Source of the DNA: Laspinema palackyanum D2a
GTDB taxonomy: Bacteria > Cyanobacteriota > Cyanobacteriia > Cyanobacteriales > Laspinemataceae
Length of the DNA stretch: 64,000 nt
Assembly: GCA_025370845.1 (NCBI GenBank)
Contig: JAMXFF010000001.1
Coordinates: 167,020 to 231,019, forward strand
Reading direction: 5' to 3'
This document shows, piece by piece, positions 18,450-27,806 of this stretch. Each line of letters opens with the position of its first letter. Position 1 is the stretch's first letter. A program made the position numbers and the translations under genes. The notes under the pieces were generated by a model that searched no databases, was not told the origin of the DNA, and saw only the letters and a program-made list of their open reading frames with translations.

Positions 18450-19766
18450 ATGCTGGATTTACTCAGTTCCGGTTTGCTCTCGGTGTGGTTAGATATGACG
18501 GGGCTAAAACTCTCTCGGGAAAATGCCGTGGAGTTAGTCCTCGGACCCGCAATTCCCGGCTATGTTCTAGCTGAGATTGCCGATCCACCCACTGAACAAC
18601 AGGTGCAGCAATACTTGCAGGGATTAGTCGCCAAGGGCCTTCCGACTGAAGGTCAAGGGGTCTGGGTACAATCGAGTCATCAACTCCTAGCGAATCACCA
18701 GGGGACTGTTCCCCTCCCTGCCGCTTCAATTACGAAAGTCGCCACCTCTTTAGCCGCTTTGTTAACTTGGGACATCGATCACCAATTTGAAATCCTGATT
18801 GGGACCACGGGTAAAATTGTCGATGGGGTCTTGCAAGGGGATTTGATTGTGACGGGAGGAGATGACCCCTTTTTCATTTGGGAAGAGGCGATCGTTCTGG
18901 GGAATACCCTTAATCAAATGGGAATTCGCCAGGTAACGGGTAATTTAATTATTACCGGCAATTTCTCAATGAATTTTTATGAGAATCCCGAGGTGAGTGC
19001 CGAAATGTTGCGCGAGGCACTTGATGAGCGTCTGTGGACCGATGAGGCGGCCCAGGCTTATTGGCAAATGGCACCGGGGACGCGGAAACCCCAGGTGGCG
19101 ATCGCCGGACAAATTGCGATCGCCTCCCAACCCATTCCCAACCAAACCCTCTTAGTCCGCCATCGGTCCTTGCCCTTGCGTGATCTGTTGCAACAAATGA
19201 ACATTTACAGCAACAACGTCATGGCCCAAATGTTAGCCGATGCCTTGGGCGGAGTCAACCAAGTTCGTAAACTTTCGTCAGAAGCAGCCGGAGTTCCCCT
19301 ATCAGAAATTCAACTGATTAATGGGTCGGGTTTAGGACAAGAAAACCAAATTTCTCCTCGGGCCGCTTGTGGAATGTTTATGGCAATTCAACAACTTTTA
19401 CAACCCCAAAACCTCTCCTTAAGTGACCTCTTTCCCGTTTCGGGTCGGGATGGCGGAACAATGGACTACCGAGAGATTCCAGGGGGTGCAGTCGTAAAAA
19501 CTGGCACTTTATGGGATGTCAGTGCCCTGGCTGGAATTCTTCCCACCCAAGATAAAGGGTGGATTTGTTTTGCCATTCTCAACCGAGGCAATTATTTAGA
19601 TGGATTTCGACAAGAACAAGATAAACTCTTAACCCAATTTTTGCAGACCTGGCAGACAACTCTACTTCCTCCGTCAGCAGTCCATAACCTATTTAACGGG
19701 TATTCCAGTCAAGGTCATGTTGATGCCGTTAAACGCAATGAAATTTTGTTTGAATATGGGGGATAA
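18450..19766 (+). CDS. dacB: D-alanyl-D-alanine carboxypeptidase (PBP4/S13 type)
   Basis: A peptidase-S13 penicillin-binding protein of about 438 residues acting on periplasmic peptidoglycan. The three active-site motifs are in order: SxxK as SITK, SxN as YSNN and KTG as VVKTGTL. No clear cleavable signal peptide is visible, although the N-terminal LLSSGLLSVWLD is hydrophobic. The ATG at 18450 is preferred to the overlapping GTG at 18444. The first about 60 residues are less like the family, so a truncated or altered export signal is possible. Confidence 0.88.
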   Translation: MLDLLSSGLLSVWLDMTGLKLSRENAVELVLGPAIPGYVLAEIADPPTEQQVQQYLQGLVAKGLPTEGQGVWVQSSHQLLANHQGTVPLPAASITKVATSLAALLTWDIDHQFEILIGTTGKIVDGVLQGDLIVTGGDDPFFIWEEAIVLGNTLNQMGIRQVTGNLIITGNFSMNFYENPEVSAEMLREALDERLWTDEAAQAYWQMAPGTRKPQVAIAGQIAIASQPIPNQTLLVRHRSLPLRDLLQQMNIYSNNVMAQMLADALGGVNQVRKLSSEAAGVPLSEIQLINGSGLGQENQISPRAACGMFMAIQQLLQPQNLSLSDLFPVSGRDGGTMDYREIPGGAVVKTGTLWDVSALAGILPTQDKGWICFAILNRGNYLDGFRQEQDKLLTQFLQTWQTTLLPPSAVHNLFNGYSSQGHVDAVKRNEILFEYGG

Positions 19767-19888
19767 ATTGTTGTGAAATCGCTCCAATTCAAGAAATTTA
19801 AAATTATTAGCTTTCTCGAATAGAAGTGTTTTTTTCCCAACCCCACCCAACATCTGTAGGGGCGATTCTCGAATCGCCCGACAAACAC

Positions 19889-20016
19889 TTAAGGTAACTC
19901 CAAAAAATAAAAACTTTAAAATGTTCGTAGTGACTCCTTCAGGAGTCATCTTTAAAGAAACCCCTAAAGGGGTTACTACGAACGTTTGAATGATTTATAT
20001 TTTGCAATCCCCTTAA
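19889..20016. repeat. MITE-like element (GTTCGTAGT-type interior)
   Basis: Ends are TTAAGGTAACTCCAAAAAAT and ATTTTGCAATCCCCTTAA. The interior has two hairpins facing each other: GTTCGTAGT-GACTCC-TTCA-GGAGTC and AACCCC-TAAA-GGGGTT-ACTACGAAC. Close copies lie at 27672, 41184 and (inverted) 9974. Confidence 0.8.
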
Positions 20017-20041
20017 GGAAATTTCCAAACCCACCCAAAAT

Positions 20042-20073
20042 CTGTAGGGGCGATTCGAGAATTGCCCCTACAG
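20042..20073. repeat. CTGTAGGGGC-type palindrome
   Basis: CTGTAGGGGCGATT and AATTGCCCCTACAG form an imperfect stem. A related partial copy lies at 19854-19881 (GGGCGATTC/GAATCGCCC), and another lies between convergent genes at 60995-61023. Confidence 0.65.
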
Positions 20074-20310
20074 CTATAGAAGCAAAGCCTCAGTGATATT
20101 TTCCAACAATTATCACGAATTTATTGCATTAAATCGGGCTAAAATTCCTCAGTAACCTGAGTAGAAATGCTAGAAACTTTCATCTTCCCCCTGAAATTTT
20201 TCTTTAAGAAAACTTCAAAAAAAGCTATAATATTGAGTTTGGCAGTCAAAGGCGCGATCGCGTCGGAGACCTGACCCATCATCTAGCCTCAAAAAAGGGT
20301 AAAGTCAGCC

Positions 20311-23289
20311 GTGGTAGTACAAGCGTCCAAAAACACAACCTACGAAGCCAAAACTCAAGAAATTGCCAAGCAACTCCTGGCGGCAACCCAGGAAAAGCGC
20401 TCATTTTTCGCCCAACTGCAAGACCAAATGCGCTGGGATGATAAAATACTCGATTGGGCGATGAGCAACCCCGGTTTACGGGTTCAGCTATTTCGCTTTA
20501 TTGACTGTCTCCCCGCCTTACGAAGCAAACCCGAAATTGCCCGTCACTTACAAGAATATTTGACGGTGGAAGAAGTCGAACTCCCCGACGCCCTCAAAAA
20601 ACTAATTGGGTTTAGCGGAGGGGACTCAGTTCCCGGTCAAATTGCAGCTACAACCGTATCAACTGCCGTAGAAACCCTGGCGCAAAAATACATTTCCGGG
20701 GAAAACATTAAGCAAGCCCTCAAAACCATTGAACGTCTGCGAAAAGACAAAATGGCCTTTACAATGGACTTGCTTGGAGAAGCGGTAATTACCGAACCTG
20801 AAGCGCAATCTTATTTAGAACGCTACCTCGATTTGATGACTCAGCTAACCGATGTAGCGAAAAAATGGTCTAAAGTTCCTCAAATTGATGAAGCGGATGG
20901 GGAAACTATTCCCCAAGTGCAGGTTTCTGTCAAATTAACGGCATTTTATTCCCAATTTGACCCCATTGATGCGGAGGGCAGTGAAGCGCGGGTTATCGAT
21001 CGCATTCGTACCCTCTTACGTCACGCTAAAACAGTCGGTGCAGCGGTCCATTTTGATATGGAACAGTATCATTATAAAGACCTCACCCTGTCCATTCTTA
21101 AGCGATTGCTGATGGAAGAAGAATTCCGCAGTCGCACGGATATCGGAGTCACCTTACAAGCCTATTTACGCGATAGCAAACAAGATTTGCAAGGATTGAT
21201 TGACTGGGCCAAAGAACGGGAAAATCCAGTAACGGTGCGTCTGGTAAAAGGTGCATATTGGGACCAGGAAACCATTAAAGCCATTCAAAAACATTGGCCG
21301 CAGCCTGTTTATAACGACAAAGCAGCAACCGATGTTAATTTTGAACAGATGACCGAGTTGCTGCTAGAAAATCATGAATATTTGTATGCCGCAATTGGGT
21401 CTCATAATGTCCGATCGCAAGCCCATGCGATCGCCATTGCCCAAACCCTGAATATCCCTCGCCGTCGCTTTGAAATGCAGGTGCTTTACGGCATGGGAGA
21501 TAAACTCGCCAAAGCCTTGGTGCAACAGGGATACCGAGTGCGCGTTTATTGTCCTTATGGGGATTTACTCCCCGGGATGGCGTATCTAATTCGCCGCTTG
21601 TTGGAAAATACCGCTAATAGTTCATTTGTGCGGCAAAGTCAGGAAGATCGCCCGATTGAAAGTTTAATCGGACCCCCGCAACCGGATGGGGATGAGGCGA
21701 TCGCCATTCACAACAAAGCCTTACCCAATGCTGCACCCGATCGCGATTATGCCAAGATTAAAGAACGGGAAGAAGCAGCAGCAGCCTTAGCCTCAGTTCG
21801 CCAACAATTGGGGAAAACTTATTTGCCTTTAATTAATGGCGATCGCGTTAATGCAACGAATACCGTAAACTCCGTTAATCCCTCCAATCCTACGGAAGTG
21901 ATTGGCACAATTGGATTAATGTCTGTGGAACAAGCGGATCAGGCGATCGCTGCTGCCAAATCTGCCTTAACTCAATGGCGAACCACCCCCGCAGGCGATC
22001 GGGCGAACTTGCTTCGCAAAGCCGGAGAATTAATGGAACAACGCCGCCATGAATTATCCGCCTGGATGGTATTAGAAGTTGGCAAACCTTTACGGGAATG
22101 TGATGCAGAAATCTCCGAGGGAATTGATTTTTGTCGCTATTATGCCGATGAAATGGAACGACTCAATAGCGGCGTGAATTACGATGTCGCCGGAGAAACT
22201 AACCGCTATCATTATCAACCCCGGGGAATTACCGTTGTTATTTCTCCCTGGAATTTCCCCTTTGCCATTCCCGTTGGGATGACAGTTGCTTCCCTGGTTG
22301 CTGGAAATTGCACCTTGTTAAAACCGGCGGAAGTTTCATCGGTAATTGCCGCTAAATTTGCAGAAATTTTAGTGGAAGCGGGAATCCCATCGGGAGTCTT
22401 TCAATATGTTCCTTGTAAAGGTTCAAGCGTGGGTTCTCATTTGGTGAAACATCCCGATGTGAATACCATTGTGTTTACGGGTTCTCAAGAAGTCGGCTGT
22501 CAAATTTATGCGGAAGCGGCAATTTTGCAACCGGGACAAAAACACCTGAAAAAGGTGATTGCCGAAATGGGTGGCAAAAATGCGGTGATTGTCGATGAAA
22601 GTGCGGACCTCGATCCAGCAGTGGCGGGGGTAGTGCAATCGGCGTTTGGATATAGTGGACAGAAATGTTCGGCTTGTTCGCGGGTTATTGTGTTAGAACC
22701 CGTGTATGAAACCTTTGTGAATCGGTTAGTGGAAGCCACGCGATCGCTGAATGTGGGGGTAGCAGAACAACCGAGTACCCAAGTTGGACCCGTGATTGAT
22801 GCCAATGCGCGCGATCGCATTCAAGGCTATGTTGCCAAAGGGAAAGCGGAGGCGGAATTAGTCCTAGAAATGGCTGTTCCTGAGACGGGTTATTTTATTG
22901 GACCCACGATTTTTAGTAACGTGAAACCCGATGCGGCGATCGCCCAAGAAGAGATTTTTGGTCCCGTGTTATCGGTGATTCGGGCTAAAGATTTCGATGA
23001 AGCGTTAGAGATTGCCAATGGGACAAATTTTGCCCTAACTGGCGGGTTATATTCCCGGACCCCTTCTCATATTGACCGCGCCTACGCTGAGTTTGAAGTG
23101 GGGAATCTCTATATTAACCGAGGGATTACCGGGGCGATCGTCGCGCGGCAACCCTTTGGTGGGTTTAAGCTGTCTGGGGTAGGTTCTAAAGCAGGAGGAC
23201 CGGATTACCTGCTGCAATTTTTAGAACCCCGTCATGTGAGTGAAAACGTGCAGCGTCAAGGATTTGCGCCGATTGAGGGCGTAGATTAA
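20311..23289 (+). CDS. putA: Bifunctional proline dehydrogenase / glutamate-semialdehyde dehydrogenase
   Basis: PutA oxidises proline to glutamate through an FAD-dependent proline dehydrogenase domain and an NAD-dependent P5C dehydrogenase domain. The 992-residue protein has the PRODH barrel at about residues 90-450 (VKLTAFYSQFDP, HFDMEQYHYKD, VRLVKGAYWD, YCPYGDLLPGM). The aldehyde dehydrogenase lies at about 490-970 (ISPWNFPFAIP, FTGSQEVG, EMGGKNA and the catalytic Cys in GYSGQKCSACSR). The start is a GTG at 20311. There is no N-terminal DNA-binding domain, so it is not the self-regulating enteric PutA type. Confidence 0.95.
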   Translation: MVVQASKNTTYEAKTQEIAKQLLAATQEKRSFFAQLQDQMRWDDKILDWAMSNPGLRVQLFRFIDCLPALRSKPEIARHLQEYLTVEEVELPDALKKLIGFSGGDSVPGQIAATTVSTAVETLAQKYISGENIKQALKTIERLRKDKMAFTMDLLGEAVITEPEAQSYLERYLDLMTQLTDVAKKWSKVPQIDEADGETIPQVQVSVKLTAFYSQFDPIDAEGSEARVIDRIRTLLRHAKTVGAAVHFDMEQYHYKDLTLSILKRLLMEEEFRSRTDIGVTLQAYLRDSKQDLQGLIDWAKERENPVTVRLVKGAYWDQETIKAIQKHWPQPVYNDKAATDVNFEQMTELLLENHEYLYAAIGSHNVRSQAHAIAIAQTLNIPRRRFEMQVLYGMGDKLAKALVQQGYRVRVYCPYGDLLPGMAYLIRRLLENTANSSFVRQSQEDRPIESLIGPPQPDGDEAIAIHNKALPNAAPDRDYAKIKEREEAAAALASVRQQLGKTYLPLINGDRVNATNTVNSVNPSNPTEVIGTIGLMSVEQADQAIAAAKSALTQWRTTPAGDRANLLRKAGELMEQRRHELSAWMVLEVGKPLRECDAEISEGIDFCRYYADEMERLNSGVNYDVAGETNRYHYQPRGITVVISPWNFPFAIPVGMTVASLVAGNCTLLKPAEVSSVIAAKFAEILVEAGIPSGVFQYVPCKGSSVGSHLVKHPDVNTIVFTGSQEVGCQIYAEAAILQPGQKHLKKVIAEMGGKNAVIVDESADLDPAVAGVVQSAFGYSGQKCSACSRVIVLEPVYETFVNRLVEATRSLNVGVAEQPSTQVGPVIDANARDRIQGYVAKGKAEAELVLEMAVPETGYFIGPTIFSNVKPDAAIAQEEIFGPVLSVIRAKDFDEALEIANGTNFALTGGLYSRTPSHIDRAYAEFEVGNLYINRGITGAIVARQPFGGFKLSGVGSKAGGPDYLLQFLEPRHVSENVQRQGFAPIEGVD

Positions 23290-23349
23290 GAGGGTCTGTC
23301 ATTGGTCATTGGTTGTGGGTCATTAATCCAAACAAGCAATGACCAATAC

Positions 23350-23483
23350 ACCTCTTGCAAAATACCGGATAGATCCCCCCAACCCCCCTTGGATCCCCCT
23401 CCCGTCCCCCTTAAGAAGGGGGAAGCCAGAGGAATAAATATTTAGTTCCTGGGGGGCTTAAGAGAATTTTGCAAGAAGTCTAA
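23350..23483. repeat. Second MITE-like family (CTCTTGCAAAAT ends), copy 1
   Basis: The ends ACCTCTTGCAAAAT and ATTTTGCAAGAAGTCT are inverted repeats. The interior is rich in CCCCC/GGGGG hairpins. A longer inverted relative lies at 55353-55546. It occupies most of the gap between putA and the methyltransferase. Confidence 0.7.
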
Positions 23484-23521
23484 TGACCAATCCAGCGATA
23501 GAGAATTAAAAACATTTCCCG

Positions 23522-24778
23522 ATGAAAACTATCCGCTTTGTGGATTTATTTGCGGGTATCGGTGGCATGAGATTAGGCTTTGAGAAAGCAGCCGAAAAAC
23601 TTTCTCTCAAAACTCACTGTGTTTTGAGTTGCGAAATTAAGGCAGATTCCGGTTGGGTTTATCAGCAAAATTTCGGCGAGTCTCCCCAAGGTGATATCCG
23701 GATTCTGGAAAAGCTGCCGCCTCATGATGTTTTATTAGCGGGATTTCCCTGTCAGTCGTTCTCCGCTGCGGGGAAAAAGGCCGGATTTGGGGATACCAGG
23801 GGAACCCTGTTTTTTGAGATTACTCGGTTAATGGATACCTATCAGCCTCAAGCTTTTTTGTTTGAAAATGTGCGGGGGTTGTTAACCAATGATGGGGGAA
23901 ATACCATTAAAATAATTCAACATGAGTTGGAAGCCCGAGGCTATAGTTTTGATGTTTTTGTGCTAAATAGTGCTAATTTTGACCTCCCCCAAAATCGTTT
24001 GCGGGTTTATCTCGTGGGATTGTTCAATGCTGCTCCTAACTATCGGTTAGTTTCTGACCCGGGTCCGAAAGATTCTCATTCGTATCATCCCCAACAAGTT
24101 TCTTTAGGTGATCCGGCGGCGAAATCGGTAACCGTGGCAGATATTTTAGAAGATAATCCCCGGGCAAACTATGATTGTTCACAGGAATTTGTTAAGGCTT
24201 TGGAGAAGCGATTAGATGGAGATTTGAATCGGTTGCATGGGATGCGATTAATTGACTATCGCGGGGGGAATTCGATTCATTCTTGGGAGTTGGGGTTGCG
24301 TGGGGAATGTAGTGCGGATGAAGTTGAGTTGATGAATCGGTTTATTCTGAAGCGGCGCAATAGTCAGTTTGGAAAAGAGCAAGATGGGAAGTTGCTGAGT
24401 CAGGAGCAAATTGCTACGTTTTTTGATTCTCCGGAGTTGGAGGAGATTTTAGAGTCTTTGGTGGGGAAGAATTATCTGAAACGGGTGGAGGGGAAATATA
24501 AGCCGGTTTCGGGGAATTTTTCCTTTGAAGTTTATAAGTTTTTAGACCCGGAAAAAATTGCGGTGACATTAGTGGCGAGTGATGCCAATCGGTTGGGGGT
24601 GTATCATCAGGGGCGAGTGCGGAGAATTACTCCCCGTGAGGCGGCGAGGTTACAGGGATTCCCCGATGATTTTATTTTGCATCCGAAGGGCGATCGCGCT
24701 TATTATCAGTTGGGGAATTCGGTGAGTATTAATGTGGTGGAAGCGGTGGCGCGAGAGGTGATTTTAAATCTTAAATAG
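23522..24778 (+). CDS. DNA (cytosine-5)-methyltransferase, orphan
   Basis: A 418-residue C5 cytosine methyltransferase. Motif I is VDLFAGIGGMRLGFE, motif IV is GFPCQSFSAAGKK with catalytic Cys77, and motif VI is ENVRG near residue 115. Motifs VIII-X (RITPREAARLQGFPDDF, QLGNSVSINVVEAVA) follow a target-recognition region of roughly 150 residues. No restriction endonuclease or Vsr gene is beside it: a MITE lies upstream, and a REP array begins directly after the stop codon. The target site is not readable from sequence; CGATCG is one possibility in a HIP1-rich genome. Confidence 0.92.
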   Translation: MKTIRFVDLFAGIGGMRLGFEKAAEKLSLKTHCVLSCEIKADSGWVYQQNFGESPQGDIRILEKLPPHDVLLAGFPCQSFSAAGKKAGFGDTRGTLFFEITRLMDTYQPQAFLFENVRGLLTNDGGNTIKIIQHELEARGYSFDVFVLNSANFDLPQNRLRVYLVGLFNAAPNYRLVSDPGPKDSHSYHPQQVSLGDPAAKSVTVADILEDNPRANYDCSQEFVKALEKRLDGDLNRLHGMRLIDYRGGNSIHSWELGLRGECSADEVELMNRFILKRRNSQFGKEQDGKLLSQEQIATFFDSPELEEILESLVGKNYLKRVEGKYKPVSGNFSFEVYKFLDPEKIAVTLVASDANRLGVYHQGRVRRITPREAARLQGFPDDFILHPKGDRAYYQLGNSVSINVVEAVAREVILNLK

Positions 24779-24899
24779 CAACGACTGAAGTCGTGACGTT
24801 GAACTGAAGAGAACGACTGAAGTCGTTACTACGAACGAAGAGAACGACTGAAGTCGTTACTACGAACAGGGGAGAACGACTGAAGTTGTTACTACGAAC
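24779..24899. repeat. REP array, four copies of AACGACTGAAGTCGTT
   Basis: Cores start at 24780 (last base T to G), 24812, 24843 and 24874 (one C to T change). The last three are spaced 31 bp apart and are followed by ACTACGAAC. The array starts directly after the methyltransferase stop codon. The next about 55 bp is CTCCCC/CTCTCC-rich. Confidence 0.85.
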
Positions 24900-25029
24900 A
24901 TCTCCCGTCTCTCCCCCATCCTCCCCATCTCCCGTCTCTCCCCGATCTCCCCGCTCCAGATTATGAGACAATTAACAAAGCAATATTCACTGCTGTAGCC
25001 GGAGTGTTCCAGCAACTCCCAAGCCTATC

Positions 25030-25908
25030 ATGTCCAAAACAGCCGTTATCATAGACGGGAAAGCCGTCGCTGAAAAGATTCAAGGCCAACTGCGATCGCA
25101 GGTGGAAGGGTTAGCAGAGAAAGCCAGTCGCCCTCCGGGGTTGGCGGTTTTGATGGTGGGGGATAATCCCGCCTCTGCTGCTTATGTTCGCAACAAGGAA
25201 CGGTCCTGTGGGAAGGTTGGAATCGCCTCATACGGACGGCATTTCCCCACGGAAACGACGCAAGAAGAATTGATGCAGGCGATCGCCGCACTCAACGAGG
25301 ACGATCGCGTTGATGGAATTTTGGTGCAACTGCCGTTACCGAAACATCTCGATGCCGTTGCTGCCATTAATCACATCCATCCCGATAAGGATGTGGATGG
25401 ATTGCACCCGGTGAATTTGGGGCGGTTGATGCGCGGGGAACCGGGATTATGTAGTTGCACTCCTGCCGGGGTGATGGCCCTACTCAGAGAGTATGGCATT
25501 GACCCCAGAGGGAAGCAGGCGACGATTGTTGGGCGGAGTATTCTGGTGGGTAAACCGATCGCCTTAATGTTGTTGGCAGCGGATGCAACCGTCACAATGG
25601 CGCATTCGCGATCGCCGGATTTAGGCGCGATTACCCGCAATGCCGATATCCTAGTGGTGGCTGTGGGACGTCCCGAACTGATTACCGCTGATATGGTCAA
25701 ACCCGGGGCGATCGTCATCGATGTTGGCATCAACCGAGTCACCGATTATGAGGGAAAATCCAGGCTAACCGGAGATGTCAACTATGACTCTGCCAAAGAT
25801 GTTGCCGGATTTATCACCCCAGTTCCCGGGGGAGTGGGACCCATGACTGTGACTCTGCTGTTACAAAATACCGTGGAAAGTTATATCCGGCGCTTAGGAT
25901 TAGAGTAA
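25030..25908 (+). CDS. folD: Methylene-THF dehydrogenase / methenyl-THF cyclohydrolase
   Basis: FolD interconverts methylene-, methenyl- and 10-formyl-tetrahydrofolate, supplying one-carbon units for purines. The 292-residue protein has [41 protein letters not shown], the NADP-binding [11 protein letters not shown] and the C-terminal [11 protein letters not shown]. The ATG at 25030 fits the family. A strong terminator follows. Confidence 0.96.
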   Translation: MSKTAVIIDGKAVAEKIQGQLRSQVEGLAEKASRPPGLAVLMVGDNPASAAYVRNKERSCGKVGIASYGRHFPTETTQEELMQAIAALNEDDRVDGILVQLPLPKHLDAVAAINHIHPDKDVDGLHPVNLGRLMRGEPGLCSCTPAGVMALLREYGIDPRGKQATIVGRSILVGKPIALMLLAADATVTMAHSRSPDLGAITRNADILVVAVGRPELITADMVKPGAIVIDVGINRVTDYEGKSRLTGDVNYDSAKDVAGFITPVPGGVGPMTVTLLLQNTVESYIRRLGLE

Positions 25909-25924
25909 ACAGGGAGTTTTAAGC

Positions 25925-25973
25925 GGGGGAGTTCTTAGGGAGCGAAAAGTAGCCCCTTAGAACTCCCTTTTTC
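25925..25973 (+). terminator. Rho-independent terminator after folD
   Basis: GGGAGTTCT at 25927-25935 pairs with AGAACTCCC at 25959-25967, extended by AGGG/CCCT after a T-T mismatch, and is followed by five T residues. It ends the folD transcript before crtE. Confidence 0.8.
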
Positions 25974-26205
25974 CCGTTATGGGTTTCCAAAAAATTCCAG
26001 TGGTAAAAATACCTCAAACCCTTACAATAGGTTGAGACTCCAGGAGCAGCAAGCGGCCAAAGTTAGCGCGGTTGCTAGGGTTGGGGATCGTTGCCTAGAT
26101 CACTTGTAAACGGTGCCAAAAGCAGCGTAAGCTCATCATCATCAACGCCAACCGCCTCCAGCGGTGGAATCGTCAGCTCATAAGACAAGTACGAGGAAGG
26201 AAGGG

Positions 26206-27132
26206 ATGGTTTTAACCAATGATACGGATTCCGCGAGGAAACAATCCGAATTTGATTTATCAACGTATTTAGGGGAACGGCAGGCTTTGGTAGAAGCTGC
26301 ACTGGACCAATCTCTGCCAATCAAGGCCCCGGAAACAATTTATGAGGCGATGCGCTATTCCCTGTTGGCGGGTGGCAAGCGTCTCCGTCCGATTTTGTGT
26401 TTAGCCAGTTGTGAACTGGTTGGGGGTACGGTGGAAATGGCGATGCCAACCGCTTGTGCTTTGGAAATGGTGCATACCATGTCCTTAATCCATGATGACC
26501 TTCCGGCAATGGATAATGATGATTACCGTCGGGGCAAACTGACGAATCATAAGGTTTACGGAGAAGATATCGCGATTTTGGCTGGGGATGGGTTGTTGGT
26601 GTATGCCTTTGAAGTGGTGGCAACCCAAACTCAGAATGTTCCGGCACCTCGGGTTTTAAAGGCGATCGCCCAATTAGCTCATGCATTTGGGGCCGATGGG
26701 GTCGTTGGGGGTCAAGTGGTAGATTTGCAATGCGAAGGGAAAACTGATACCACCGTGGAAACGCTCCATTTTATCCACACCCATAAAACCGGGGCTTTAC
26801 TGGAAGCTTGTGTGGTTTGTGGGGCGATTTTAGGTGGCGCTTCCGATGAGGATTTACAACGACTCTCCCGTTATGCCCAAAATATTGGGTTAGCCTTTCA
26901 GATCATTGATGATATTCTCGATATCACCAAGACTCAGGAAGAGTTAGGCAAAACCGCAGGAAAAGACTTGCAGGCACAAAAGGCAACTTATCCGAGTATT
27001 TGGGGGTTAGAAGAATCGACTCGGCAGGCTCAATCATTAATTGAGCAGGCTAAGGCAGAATTGGCGAGTTTTGGAAATAAAGCTCTCCCCCTCGTCTCCC
27101 TCGCGGACTTTATCACCAACCGCAGTAATTAA
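26206..27132 (+). CDS. crtE: Geranylgeranyl diphosphate synthase
   Basis: A trans-prenyl diphosphate synthase of 308 residues supplying C20 units for carotenoids, chlorophyll phytol and quinones. The first Asp-rich motif is [10 protein letters not shown] and the second is IIDDILD. GGKRLRP and the later [17 protein letters not shown] are also family features. I chose the ATG at 26206 with GGAAGGAAGGG before it; the upstream GTG at 26164 has no ribosome site. It is followed after 15 nt by the DUF212 gene, so the two probably share a transcript. Confidence 0.93.
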   Translation: MVLTNDTDSARKQSEFDLSTYLGERQALVEAALDQSLPIKAPETIYEAMRYSLLAGGKRLRPILCLASCELVGGTVEMAMPTACALEMVHTMSLIHDDLPAMDNDDYRRGKLTNHKVYGEDIAILAGDGLLVYAFEVVATQTQNVPAPRVLKAIAQLAHAFGADGVVGGQVVDLQCEGKTDTTVETLHFIHTHKTGALLEACVVCGAILGGASDEDLQRLSRYAQNIGLAFQIIDDILDITKTQEELGKTAGKDLQAQKATYPSIWGLEESTRQAQSLIEQAKAELASFGNKALPLVSLADFITNRSN

Positions 27133-27147
27133 AAGGCGCAAAACACC

Positions 27148-27603
27148 ATGCAGGAGATCGGCAATATCATCGACAACCGCGTGCTGCTGGTTGCAACCTT
27201 AGCCTGTTTGATCGCTCAATCAGCGAAGTTAGCGATCGAACTGGCAAAAAATCGCAAGTTTAATTTTCGGGTTCTGGTCGAAACCGGCGGAATGCCTAGT
27301 GCTCATTCAGCTTTGGTTACGGCGTTAGCAACCGGCATCGGCCAAACCGCAGGCTGGAATAGTACGGAGTTTGCTCTGGCTACAATTTTTGCAGTGATCG
27401 TGATGTATGATGCTGCCGGAGTTCGACAAGCGGCTGGCAAGCAAGCGCGAATTCTCAATCAAATTGTGGATGAGTTTTTTAGCGATGACCATGATTTGAA
27501 TGAAGCCCGTTTGAAGGAACTCCTCGGGCACACTCCGTTTCAGGTGATTGTCGGGGCGATTTTAGGGGTTTGTATTGCCTATATTGCAGGTCAAACCTAT
27601 TGA
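27148..27603 (+). CDS. Divergent PAP2-family (DUF212) membrane protein
   Basis: A 151-residue membrane protein of the DUF212 family, distantly related to PAP2 phosphatases. The signature ETGGMPSAHSALVTALATG carries the phosphatase-like Ser-His pair. DAAGVRQAAGKQA and LKELLGHTPFQVIVGA follow. Its position 15 nt after crtE suggests a role with prenyl phosphates, but this is only context; no activity is known to me for the family. Confidence 0.9.
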   Translation: MQEIGNIIDNRVLLVATLACLIAQSAKLAIELAKNRKFNFRVLVETGGMPSAHSALVTALATGIGQTAGWNSTEFALATIFAVIVMYDAAGVRQAAGKQARILNQIVDEFFSDDHDLNEARLKELLGHTPFQVIVGAILGVCIAYIAGQTY

Positions 27604-27671
27604 ATAACCGAACTGATCGAGCCACCTCCGGTCCCTTCCCCATGTCTGGGCAGAGGGGACCGGAGACTGCA

Positions 27672-27806
27672 TTAGGGAACTCCAAAAAATAAAACCGCCA
27701 AAATGTTCGTAGTGACTCCGTTACTGAGTCATCTTATTAAAGTAAAGAAACCCCTGAAGGGGTTACTACAAACGTTTGGATGATTTATTTTTTGCAATCC
27801 CCTTAG
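27672..27806. repeat. MITE-like element overlapping a stop codon
   Basis: Ends are TTAGGGAACTCCAAAAAAT and ATTTTTTGCAATCCCCTTAG. The interior contains GTTCGTAGTGACTC/GAGTC and AACCCCTGAAGGGGTT hairpins. The terminal TTA at 27803-27805 is the TAA stop codon of the minus-strand gene that follows. Confidence 0.8.

Larger units (their letters stand above)
19767..20310. other. Repeat-filled intergenic region before putA
   Basis: No gene is supported. It holds two CTGTAGGGGC-type palindromes (19854-19881 and 20042-20073) flanking a MITE-like element (19889-20016). A TATAAT at 20226-20231, about 80 nt before the putA GTG, is a possible -10 box, but the -35 region is weak. Confidence 0.65.

Noticed and set aside
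24771..24971. Minus-strand ORF reading through the REP array
   Set aside because: Its peptide (repeats of TTSVV and NNFSRS type) is just translation of the palindromic repeats.
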